In this document: in pieces, positions 55,205-64,000 of the stretch | How the letters are laid out: each line of letters starts with the position of its first letter | Position numbering within the stretch: the first letter of the stretch is position 1 | From: Aradus depressus | Taxonomy: Eukaryota > Arthropoda > Insecta > Hemiptera > Aradidae | Length of the DNA stretch: 64,000 nucleotides | NCBI GenBank assembly: GCA_963662175.1 | Contig: OY759215.1 | Span: forward strand, 20,077,079-20,141,078 | Reading direction: 5' to 3' | The notes under the pieces: model-generated | What the model saw: the letters and a program-made list of their open reading frames with translations, nothing else | Databases searched by the model: none | What the model was told of the DNA's origin: nothing | Made by a program: the position numbers and the translations under genes

Positions 55205-55868
55205 CTATATGAAACCATCCGTGACTCTGCCAATGAAAATGTGCCATGAATCAAATGATTATTAACTTTACAAGGCAATCACTCTATTTTTTTTTTTTAT
55301 TTACTATCGAGTCAATAAACATGTGGTGAATCATTGACGGCGTTGGCTGAATCTATATTTCAGAATTTATGATTATTATATGTATATTAATTAATTGTAT
55401 TAGTGTACGTTCATGTTTATGGTTAACAATGTATCTATATTTAATTTTAATGTTTAGTAATGTATTCATTGTAAGTCAGGTGCAATTTTTAACTAGTTAC
55501 AATGTCTATTTTAACGTTCAGTAATGTTTATCAACACACTAATGTTGTTTAAGTAGAATTCTAATCTAGATTCCCCCCCATGTTTGTAGGCCCTGATGAT
55601 GATATAAAATATATCGAAACGTTGGCGTTTGAATAGTGTAGCCTGTTCTTTTCCATCTTTGACTGACCCTCAATATTCCTACAATTAGAATCTACAGTCG
55701 CTAATCTACATCTACATTAATTAATACATCAACGTAACGTTTCTCATACGGAACCCTTCATTGTGAGACTTCCTTGACATTTATTTTTTTTATTAGAAAT
55801 TTAGTCATCGATCTTTCTTTCACTGACTTTTCGATGTTTTCATTCAAGAAAAATAAACATTTTTGAAG
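55205..55868. other. No gene; hammerhead-like core at 55593-55630
   Basis: CTGATGA (55593-55599), a 6-bp stem GATATA-AAA-TATATC and GAAAC (55616-55620) lie in ribozyme-like order. The rest is AT-rich and unrecognised. Confidence 0.35.
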
Positions 55869-56267
55869 GAATGGATCCCTTTAACGATTTCTATCGGTTA
55901 TTATTGGTCACCATAGTAAAATGAGAAAGTTATCAGAAAGGGTGCTGTGCGTCGTACTGTAAGTTCCCTTTTAGTCGCGTCCTATAATCCAAGCAGAGAT
56001 TTACTCTGTGGCTTTAATTGTACCATATACGAAGAACTGCACTTAGAACCGCCTCAAACGTTGTCCTCAGATAAAAAGCTCTCCGTACTATTCTGAGCTG
56101 TTCACCTTTAATGATATGAAGCGCTTTTTCCCTGTCGGCGAAAGGTACAAACCCCTGCATGGGTTGTAGAACGCGACGAAAAGGGAACTTGATTACGATG
56201 CACCGCACCCATCCTGGTAACTTAGTCATATTACTAAGGTGATAGAAATGGTTAAAGTGATCCATTC
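55869..56267. repeat. Fold-back element with ~115-nt terminal inverted repeats
   Basis: GAATGGATCCCTTTAACG at 55869 is inverted at the right end (GTTAAAGTGATCCATTC to 56267). Pairing continues through GGGTGCTGTGCGTCGTACTG (55940) and its inverse near 56160-56210. The minus-strand 83-codon frame here is only a by-product. Confidence 0.85.
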
Positions 56268-56341
56268 ACGAAAGAGCGCTTTGGTAGTAGGCGATATGAC
56301 CTCGTAGTTAAAGCCCGGGCATGAGTCATAATAACTAACTA
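56268..56341 (+). mobile_element. SINE-1 3' end fragment
   Basis: ACGAAAGAGCGCTTTGGTAG to GTTAAAGCCCGGGCATGAGT, abutting the fold-back element. Confidence 0.85.
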
Positions 56342-56422
56342 ATAGGATCATTTAATATTTATTTGAATTAAACGTGCATTAATTAGCATCACGAGGCACA
56401 TTGCAATGTGTTTATAGATATT

Positions 56423-56704
56423 AGGTTAGGTTAGGTTTTATGATTCATGCCCGGGCTTTAACAACGAGGTCATATCGCCTACTACCAGAGCGCTCTTTCG
56501 TCACTCTGGTGGACATGAGCCCGACTCTACTGTGGGAGTCCTAAATTTTGCCTACCCTAAATTTTTATTCATCTAGGTTAGGGGTCTTTAACGAGTACCT
56601 GACATCGTACAGGCTCGGGACCATCGCTTAACGTCCCATCCGAAGGACGGCGTGCTTAAGTTTATTTTGCCTCCCAGATAAAATAAACTAAGGGCCTCGG
56701 TCGG
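56423..56704 (-). mobile_element. SINE-1 copy with TSD and (CCTAA)n tail
   Basis: GTTTATAGATATT at 56410-56422 and 56705-56717 is a 13-bp TSD. The tail AGGTTAGGTTAGG (reverse of CCTAACCTAACCT) is at the left; the head side stops at the B-box edge (CTCGGTCGGG). Stem AGTTTATTTTA with one mismatch. Confidence 0.92.
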
Positions 56705-56974
56705 GTTTATAGATATTGCATTTGCATATACGAAATAACAACATTTTTCATCATTATAAAATTAATGATATGATAACAAGAGTGAACCTCCCGGGAACCC
56801 TCAAGATAAAGGTACAGTCGAGTACACTAAACTTACATTTTGGAGGGACAAAGATGGATATAATTTTCCCGGGCTCAAAGGCTGTTTTTGTTGTATTTTG
56901 AGATGAATTTCGCCTCTTGTCGCTTTTTGGGCCAGAAAATTATTATAAAAAAAGTTCTACCTGTGAGAATTTCA

Positions 56975-57405
56975 TGTTTTCTAAACCCCTGATTCCAAAA
57001 ATCCAAATAAAATATTTCTTGCCTGTCTGCGTGATAACTCGATAGAATTATGACATCAATAGGAAATGAAATGTAGACCTAGAATCCCATAAAAATGACA
57101 TTTGATGTTTTTCAAGAGGGAGGGGTGGGGATTAGGGAGGAGCCTAACATAAAAACCCTAATTAATGAATGTATTGACACGAAATTTAGTATGTAAACTG
57201 TCGATTTTCAACGAAATTGGCTGAAGGAAAGAGGAGGGGATTAGGGGGGGATTAACACATGTCCAATAACTGCCTTTGTAATGAATGTATGGTCACGAAA
57301 TTCAATTTGAGGATTCAGAAGTCCCTTGTTTAAGTCAACTTATGTTTTTTGGTCATAACGTTCTATTGGTGTTGAAGAAGAGCGAGAACATAATTGATTA
57401 ATCTA
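56975..57405 (-). repeat. Family R repeat, reverse
   Basis: GATAACTCGATAGAATTATG, then two subrepeats with GAGGGAGGGGTGGGGATTAG and AGGAGGGGATTAGGGGGG, CATGTCCAATAACTGCC, and AGAGCGAGAACATAATTGAT. Confidence 0.65.
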
Positions 57406-57939
57406 CACTGGTTCCGTCAAATAGTGTGCCAGTTGCGTTTAATTCAATTATAATAATCAACGTTGAATTTATAATTATTTCAATCTTTTGAGAAGCACAT
57501 TAAAAATTACTATTAACAAAAGGGCATTTAGAGCGTAATGGCTATAACAATAAAGAGCTTAATAATATGAAATATGCAGAGCCATTTAAAGCAACAGGGA
57601 GAGGCAGAGGATTAGTCGTCGAGTCCCGTTCCTTGTTTCTTCTTTAGTATCAATTCTAGAATATGCCCTATATTCCAGAGGAATAATACATTTTATTTAA
57701 AGTAATAACTTTGCATTGTGTTAGTTTACCTGAATCTATGTGCGATATCCGAACAAGGAAGAAAAAACATTTATCTTTGATAGAAAATACCACACATCTT
57801 TTTTGTAAAAGAAAAAAAAGCCTGGCTCTACCTGCACCCTAATTTAAAATGTTTGAACGTCCCATTCGGTTTGAATCATCTTTGAGATGTTTAAGGCTAA
57901 ATGGGACGTCAAGTGTACGAGAGAGATAGAAGATAGTGA
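57406..57939. other. No recognised feature
   Basis: AT-rich unique-looking DNA. Confidence 0.4.
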
Positions 57940-58194
57940 AATTGAGGGGGTTAGAAGCAAAGGGATGTAAGTGACAATTCGGCTCAAATTGAGATATGTG
58001 TGTTAACATCTTCCTTGACACCTACCCTGACTACTGGCTAATGATCAGAACGATTGTTAGTACCAGTAATGCTGTTACTAGTGGAAAATACCTGGGTAAT
58101 ACCTGAATTTACGATGTAACTATAACTTTGAAGGTAATTATCTCGAAATGACATTTTTGTCACTTACATCCCTTTGCTTCTAACCCCCTCAATT
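57940..58194. repeat. Perfect 37-bp inverted repeat
   Basis: 57940-57976 (AATTGAGGGGGTTAGAAGCA...) is exactly inverted at 58158-58194, with weaker outer similarity (ATCTTTGAGATG / TTCTCAAAGAT). Confidence 0.85.
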
Positions 58195-59078
58195 CACCTC
58201 CCTTCTCAAAGATACTATCTCATCGGATAAATAAATAAAAATACGCATGAATAATTTTGTTCGAAACAGAAAAGTACGATATAAAACAAAACTCGTCGCT
58301 CTCCGTAATAGAATAAGAGCAACCGTGTCTTTCAAGGTCAAGTACAAGTTTCGATGACACTGGTTGACTCCCAGTCAGTTACTATAGATGTACATATTAA
58401 GTATACATATGAAAATTAAGAAGTAATAAATATGTACAAAATAATAGTAAATCTATACATAAAAATTGAAATAAATAGAAAGAATATAGTCATTTTTCTT
58501 TTTGTGGGTACTAATGGAATGGAGAACCTTAAAAAATAATAATGAGTGTGTATCTTCTCTTGTAACGGAAGCCAAAATGGATGTTCGTCGAGATATTGTA
58601 AATCACACAAGTATTGTGTTTGTGTGTATGTTTGAGTATATTTGTGAGTATGTGGGTGTGTGTGTGTGGTTTTCTTGGAGCACGATGTTGGGGAAAATGA
58701 GGATCATTTATCAGTTTGGCTATTTCTTGTAACAGATGGCTCATTTTGTTCCTATATACCTTGTAGGATATCTTCTCTTACATCTTTGTAACAAATCCTA
58801 TCCTTGACAGATATAATATTTTTGTCCAAAATATATTTCATTTATTATTAGATTGGTTGTGAGAATGTTCTGTCTGTTTTCAATGTACTAAGAGATGAAA
58901 AGTGTTCATAGTAATTGTTAAAATCGTTTTAGTCTCTGTTCTCATACATAGGTTAAGCTACCTTACTGGTAGTTATTATTATAAGCATATATACCTCAAT
59001 ATAATAATTTTAACTTTAATTTTAATTTTAACCCTATTATTAGGTAGGAGAGATATTTCAATAAAACGAAGTCCTAAC
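58195..59078. other. No recognised feature
   Basis: AT-rich with a GT-rich stretch at 58620-58670. Confidence 0.45.
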
Positions 59079-59091
59079 TGTACTAAGAGGA

Positions 59092-59435
59092 GGTTAGGTT
59101 TTATGACTCATGGCCAGGCTTTAACTACGACGTCATATCGCCTACTACTAGAGCGCTCTTTCGTCACTCTGGTGGACAGGAGCCCGACTCTACTCTGGGA
59201 GTCCTAAATTTTGCCTACCCTAAATTTTTATTCACCTAGGGCAGGGGTCTTTAACGAGTACCTGACATCGTACAGGCTAGGGACCATCACTTAACATCCA
59301 ATCCGAAGGACGGCGTGCTTAAGTTTATTTTACCTACAAGATAAAATAAACTAAGGGCCTCGGTCGGGTATCGAACCCACGTTCTTGAGCTCAGAAGACA
59401 AGCACGCATACCACTGAGCTACTGAGCTACCTTGT
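59092..59435 (-). mobile_element. SINE-1, full length with tRNA-like head and TSD
   Basis: TGTACTAAGAGGA (59079-59091) and TGTATTAAGAGGA (59436-59448) form a TSD with one change. On the minus strand: head GGTAGCTCAGTAGCTCAGTG (A box), GGGTTCGATACCC (B box), hairpin AGTTTATTTTA, body, and tail AAAACCTAACCTC. It gives the length of the family, about 344 bp. Confidence 0.95.
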
Positions 59436-59448
59436 GTATTAAGAGGAT

Positions 59449-59721
59449 ATCCAAGTTACGTGGAATAGACAGTATTGCAAAAGGAAGTTTCAGCTTTAAG
59501 AAGTGGGGGTTAATAGTCCTCACCTACAGATGACGTCCGCAAACATATTATATGGGCAGATGTATGGTTTTACGGATATATGCAAAGTGTGAAAGAAAGT
59601 TTCAATTTTGATATAGTTTATTTCCAGAATTATGGGAACAAATAGTATATTAATTGAGCCCACTTTACTTCGGGGCCTAAGTACATTTTATCAGATACCT
59701 CTTATATTTATGACCTCATCA
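59449..59721. other. No recognised feature
   Basis: Short unassigned gap between two SINE-1 copies. Confidence 0.4.
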
Positions 59722-60028
59722 AAAATCGTGAGTTCGAAACCCGACCGAGGCCCTTAGTTTATGTTATCTGGGAGGTAAAATAAACTTAAGCACGCCGTCC
59801 TTCGGATGGGACGTTAAGTGATGGTCCCGAGCCTGTACGATGTCAGGTACTCGTTAAATACCCCTACCCTAGGTGAATAAAAATTTAGGGTAGGCAAAAT
59901 TTAGGACTCCTATAGTAGAGTCGGGCTCATGTCCACCAGAGTGACGAAAGAGCGCTTTGGTAGTAGGCGATATGACCTCGTAGTTAAAGCCCGGGCATGA
60001 GTCATTAAACCTAACCTAACCTAACCTT
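59722..60028 (+). mobile_element. SINE-1 copy with (CCTAA)n tail
   Basis: Starts in the B box (GAGTTCGAAACCCGACCGAG), with hairpin, conserved body and tail AAACCTAACCTAACCTAACC at about 60006-60025. Confidence 0.92.
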
Positions 60029-60176
60029 TTCAAATAAAATTAATAGAAAAAACGAAAAGGAACATTTTATATGAATTAGGTTTTTCTCCATTTGTGAGAT
60101 ACACACCGAAAACCGTCGTGTCTTAAAAAGGTATACAGGTTTTTTTATAGGTAGTTATTAGCGGATTTATAGGTGC

Positions 60177-61232
60177 TAAAAAATTCGTAGATGAATCTCT
60201 GGCAATGTACTTCCCTAGAACGAAATAATCAATTAAGTTTTATCTCTGGGTAAAAATCAATGATGACTTATATAAAAACTTCTGAATCCTCACATTAAAT
60301 TAAAGGTATCTTATCGGAATTTGAATTTTTTATTTATTTATTTTTATTATTATTTTTTATTTACAAATAGCTATTTACAACTGTATACAAATAAATACAA
60401 CAAGCAAATGTGCTAATAAATGTGCTAGTCACTGTTTTTCTCTCGTTTATAGATATTATTATAGATATATGTCACTACTTCTGCTCAGGAGGACTCTAGG
60501 CCATTGCCGCTAAGAATGGAAAATAATTTCTTATATTTGGAATTAGCGACTTCAATGATGAAAGGTACATTAAGGTCAGTGTGAAGAGATTTGTTGGAGA
60601 CATAATAAGAAGCATTGGCTATTTTACGAAGGATTTTGGATTGAAAGGATTGGAAGCCTTAGCAGAACCCCAGAGTTCAAGTCCATAAGTCCTCATAGGT
60701 TTGAGTATTGCGTTGTATATAAGTCGTTTTGTTGTCAAATTTAGTTTGGATCTTCTGTCTAGCAGTCTTAGTAGAAGTTTATAACGTCTGTTCATTTCTT
60801 GTCTTTTTAGTCTCGTGTGAGGATTTCAAATTAGTCGTTTGTTGAGTATGAATTTGAATTTAAATATAAAATTGCATGTCGATAGATTCAACATCGGCAA
60901 AGGGGGTTTCGATTTGAGCCTCCTCTCTGATTCCTCCTCCACTTTCGATTCCGCTGAAAATTAAATGTAAATACGCTATTAGACTTTTTGTGTTAAGCCT
61001 CCCACTAATCCCCTTTATCCCTTCAGCCGATTTAACTGAAAGTCAACAGGTGTGCTTAAGAGATTCTGGGTACACATATAAAAATTTCGCGTAGATACAT
61101 TCATCACAGAATTTTCTTTTTCATTTTTGGTATCCAGGGTATCGGAAAATATGAAATTCCGGAGAAAACTCAACTTGGAATTTTCTGACCGATTACATAA
61201 CCTCCCCTATACTTAGTCCAGCTTCCTGGAAA
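60177..61232 (+). repeat. Family R repeat split by a LINE
   Basis: Left end 60177-60302 (GTACTTCCCTAGAACGAAAT, TCTGAATCCTCACATTAAAT), LINE 60303-60845, then subrepeats and right end from 60850 (GCATGTCGATAGATTCAACA ... CCGATTACATAACCTCCCCT, ACTTAGTCCAGC). Confidence 0.75.
60303..60845 (-). mobile_element. Jockey-like LINE 3' end inserted in family R
   Basis: Broken minus-strand frames include KPMRTYGLELWGSAKASNP (near 60630-60690), FNPKSFVK and a TLHTDLNVPFIIEVANSKYK equivalent near 60540-60610. The 3' UTR has TTGTATACAGTTGTAAATAG-like sequence. Confidence 0.7.
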
Positions 61233-61894
61233 ATTAGACTCGTAGTTCTCCTTTTTTTCTTCGAAAGTAGAACATTATTTTTAAGAGAAAATTAAGAGAA
61301 CCTTTTCATTTTCATTCATTTACATTCTTTCCAGATATGTCTCTTTACTCTGTTGTAAATGGCATAAAAAAATTGAATTTATTGAATTAATGTACAAAAA
61401 AAATTTGCTGCAAATATGTAAAATAAAAAATGGTTTCAATTAGGTTATTAATATTAGTTATAGAAAAATGTGATCGTTAATGACCTTGCTTTCCTATACT
61501 TTATACATTTCTTAGTAGTTGATGTGGAAGTGAGGCTGTCAGAAACATTTGTGGGGTTTAACCTCACATTTCTCAGGTGGTTTGTTACAGAATTTAGGGC
61601 TTGTAGTCGTTTCTCGTTCGAGCAGACCAGCCGTTGTTGGAAATTAAGTTCTGAAAGATACGATCCGCTAAATACACTTCGGGGCAGGGGTTTGTTTCGA
61701 GTGTGCCCCATGTTTCAATGCGAACCACTTTCGTGCCAATATTTAAGTTCGGCCCACCTAAATTCTTGTTTGTCCAAAATGATTCAGTAGAACATTTTTT
61801 CCAACTTAGTTTATTTTATCTACAAAAGAGCTTTAGGGAAACTGTAAAACTGGGCTGTCGAACAGAAAGCCCATGAGCCGCATTTATAATATAT
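61233..61894. other. No recognised feature
   Basis: Contains a 106-codon plus frame at 61470-61790 with no recognised domain. Confidence 0.35.
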
Positions 61895-62070
61895 AATTTT
61901 TAGCTTAGTCGGCCGGAAGGAAGGAGGAAATCGGAGGGGGCTCAACTCAAAAACCTCAATAACTGCTAATGTAAGGAATGCAGTTTGAGTATGAGGAATC
62001 AGAAGCCGCTATGTAAGTCAATTTAGAATTTTTTGACAGTTTTTAGAGAGAGACATTCTCTTATATTTTT
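61895..62070 (-). repeat. Family R left part
   Basis: GTCGGCCGGAAGGAAGGAGG, CCTCAATAACTGCTAATGTA, GAATCAGAAGCCGCTATGTA. Confidence 0.65.
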
Positions 62071-62536
62071 TATTTTCCCAGCTATATAGGGGAAGTTATG
62101 TAATCGGACGCGGAGTTTTCAACGGAATTTAATGTTTTCGACTTATCTGTCTATCTGTCTGGGTGTCTGTGAACACGATAACTCCCGATAGAATGAATGT
62201 ATCGACACGAAATTTTATATAATAATAATAATAATTCTTTTTTGCATAGGAAGATACATCGATCTTATTGCAAGATGTTGGAGTCTTATATACAATATAG
62301 CAGACTCAGAAGAAGAAAATGAAGATCTTTCATGCGTATAAATAATAGAAATAGATAATAGAAATGGAAATGGGGGTGAATACGCACTATTGTTGAGGAT
62401 AACATACAAAATAAATGACTAGCTTGGGACTAATAAAAGAAAAAGGATAATAAATAACATTCTTGAAATTAACATAAGTAAAAATAATAATAATGACTAA
62501 AGTAGAATAAACTAAATCCGTACAATTCAGTAATAT

Positions 62537-63422
62537 TTATGTGCTACCCAGTATTGTTTTTCTATGTTGGAGAGCCTTAGTTAGGTAGAGATAGAGAGAG
62601 GCGAGGTGGTCCAAGTGGTCCACAGCGAGGAGGGCGGCCTCCTGGGGAGGGGGCAAGTACCTAGCTAGGAGCATATCTCTGAGTGGAGAGTAGGCAGGAC
62701 AGTGGAGGAGAGCCTTAGTTAGGTAGAGATAGAGAGAGGCGAGGTGGTCCAAGTGGTCCACAGCGAGGAGGGCGGCCTCCTGGGGAGGGGGCAAGTACTT
62801 AGCTAGGAGCATATCTCTGAGTGGAGAGTAGGCAGGACAGTGGAGGAGAGCCTTAGTTAGGTAGAGATAGAGAAAGGCGAGGTGGTCCACAGCGAGGAGG
62901 GCGGCCTCCTGGGGAGGGGGCAAGTACCTAGCTAGGAGCATATCTCTGAGTGGAGAGTAGGCAGGACAGTGGAGGAGCAAATGGGCCAGGTCATCTCTCA
63001 CAGCCTCATCAGCACACAGGGGGCGTATCCGGTCAGGCTGTAGCACGTGTCGCTCCCCCTGAACAAGCAGCCTTATGTGCTTATTTCCTGCCATTCTGAC
63101 CTGTGCGAGCACCCTCATCTTGGCTATGCTACCGTTCAGACGGAGGTAGCCCTCCTCCGAACCCAAGCTACTGACACAAGAGGAGTTAAACCACCAAGTC
63201 TATATCCTTGCAAATCCAGTGATTCTCATAAGTCGGAATCAGATCTCTCCTGTTTGACTTTACTGTCTGATAGTCTTGTCCCTCCCATATATTCAGCGCT
63301 CTCATCTCCACTAAACAATTGCGAAGTTCGACAACCCAGTTGAAAGGAATGGAGTTCCAGTCGATAAACTCCCGCAATCTGAGGTAGCAAGCCTTTGACA
63401 AACGATCCTCCGTGCCCAACAA
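62537..63422 (-). pseudogene. LINE family B ORF2 C-terminus, frameshifted and internally triplicated
   Basis: 63422-63186 encodes LLGTEDRLSKACYLRLREF, FNWVVELRNCLVEMRALNI and ENHWICKDIDLVV then TAA, aligning with AEDRLPRLCYLRLAQL and FNWVTQLRCYLALIGADHLL of family A. After a frameshift, 63166-62537 encodes YLRLNGSIAKMRVLAQVRMA, LCADEAVRDDLAHLLLHCPA and then three copies of a 43-46-residue unit (CPAYSPLRDMLLA-YLPPPQEA...LYLYLTKAL), ending TKALQHRKTILGST and a stop. The first Cys of the CCHC knuckle is replaced by Arg. A dead copy, since only the C-terminus remains. Confidence 0.85.
62569..62973 (-). repeat. In-frame 138-bp tandem repeat (2.9 copies)
   Basis: Units start GGAGAGCCTTAGTTAGGTAG at 62569, 62707 and 62845. 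The third is 129 bp, lacking a 9-bp AAGTGGTCC. All lengths are multiples of three and copies are nearly identical. Confidence 0.97.
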
Positions 63423-63701
63423 CTCTATACAAATTTTATATGTGAATCACGAACCCTCTATCGACGACACCTATTGTTTTTCAGCCAAATAGATCAAAGG
63501 GAAGGGGCCTAATTCAAAAACCCCAATAACTGCCGATGTAATGAATGTATCGATACAAGATTTACTAGCTTAAGAAGCCCCTATGTAAGTCAACTGTTGA
63601 CTATTAGCGCAAACGGTCGACTATTTTGGAGAAGAGTGAAAAGTTAATTGATTAATTCCTTCTGGGGAAGTACATTGCCGGTGATTCACCGACGACTTTT
63701 T

Positions 63702-63785
63702 TTTTGTAATCAAGGGGTTCGTTTCACGAAATTTCGGTGAAAATTCAACATCGAATTTCTCATCGATAATGGAGGAAGTAAAGAT
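63702..63785 (+). repeat. Family R right-end fragment
   Basis: GAAATTTCGGTGAAAATTCA, ACATCGAATTTCTCATCGAT and GGAGGAAGTAAAG. It follows the reversed copy tail to tail. Confidence 0.55.
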
Positions 63786-64000
63786 GCATGCCTTCTAATA
63801 GTAGTTATAAAATTATAAAAAGTTTATAAGATGGGTTCTTTAAAGGAACTAACTAAACCAATTAACTTGAAATCCTTGAGAGATGTAGATCACAAGTCAC
63901 TTCCAATATCAATTTGTTTAATTAAATAATAAGGGGCTCATTCCTCTCATTATTCGCTTTTCTCCTCAGGAGCAGCACTCTACTATTCACTGAAAGAAAT
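63786..64000. other. No recognised feature
   Basis: AT-rich window end. Confidence 0.4.

Larger units (their letters stand above)
62221..63430 (-). mobile_element. LINE family B, 5'-truncated, with (TTA)n tail
   Basis: AAATTTTATAT at 62210-62220 and 63431-63441 is an 11-bp TSD. The minus strand carries the ORF2 C-terminus, about 340 bp of 3' UTR, and a tail of TTA repeats at 62221-62235. The protein is related to family A. Confidence 0.9.
62071..63695 (-). repeat. Family R repeat, both ends present, split by LINE family B
   Basis: Right end 62080-62210 (TTTTCCCAGCTATATAGGGG, GATAACTCCCGATAGAATGA), resumption at 63442, left end 63664-63695 (GGGGAAGTACATTGCCGGTG and the CGGTGATTCACCG palindrome). 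The insertion 62221-63430 is flanked by an 11-bp TSD. Confidence 0.85.

Noticed and set aside
56014..56265. 83-codon minus-strand ORF that looked like an exon
   Set aside because: It lies wholly within the inverted-repeat fold-back 55869-56267.
61470..61790. 106-codon plus-strand ORF and its antisense partner 61454-61711
   Set aside because: No family resemblance or splice signals; chance open frame.

Overview
This is a repeat-dominated piece of an animal nuclear genome, most probably an insect's. The evidence is AT-rich DNA with (TA)n, (A)n and (C)n tracts, jockey-like, RTE-like and I-like non-LTR retrotransposon ends, tRNA-derived SINEs with tails of (CCTAA)n (the arthropod telomere unit), pogo/Tigger and MITE remnants, and no bacterial-style operons. 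The species cannot be told from the sequence. A hemipteran or related insect is a guess from repeat style only.

The only long intact reading frames belong to one non-LTR retrotransposon on the minus strand at 35668-39994. It has ORF1 (coiled coil plus FP/L1-ORF1-like domain) and ORF2 (APE endonuclease, reverse transcriptase, C-terminal CCHC knuckle), bounded by a 9-bp target-site duplication (TSD). ORF2 has no ATG near its start. It overlaps ORF1 by 46 nt in the -1 frame, and the overlap holds two canonical slippery heptamers. At its 3' end the element seems to stop inside ORF2, so target DNA supplies the stop codon.

The rest is mostly a mosaic of five repeat classes. (1) About a dozen 5'-truncated or broken LINE ends. 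(2) SINE-1, a tRNA-derived SINE of about 340 bp with 18 recognised copies or fragments and a hairpin whose stem covaries between subfamilies, plus a second tRNA-derived SINE (SINE-2, 2 copies). (3) Family R, a very abundant non-coding repeat with a small palindrome at each end, ACTTCCCCAG/CTGGGGAAGT inverted ends and internal subrepeats of about 135 bp. (4) Family S, a second degenerate repeat whose right end resembles that of R. (5) M1, a MITE of about 260 bp with very long terminal inverted repeats (TIRs), and several unrelated fold-back elements. Many are nested, and some insertions keep clear TSDs, giving a relative chronology.

Host-gene signal is weak. There are three candidate exons: a GC-rich His/Pro-rich block ending at 26139 (+) followed by an array of degenerate copies of its own splice junction; a 44-codon first exon with a strong start context and a GTAAGT donor at 35049-35180 (-); and a GC-richer open stretch at 54955-55200 (-). 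None could be assigned to a family. Stretches without recognised features are listed as such.
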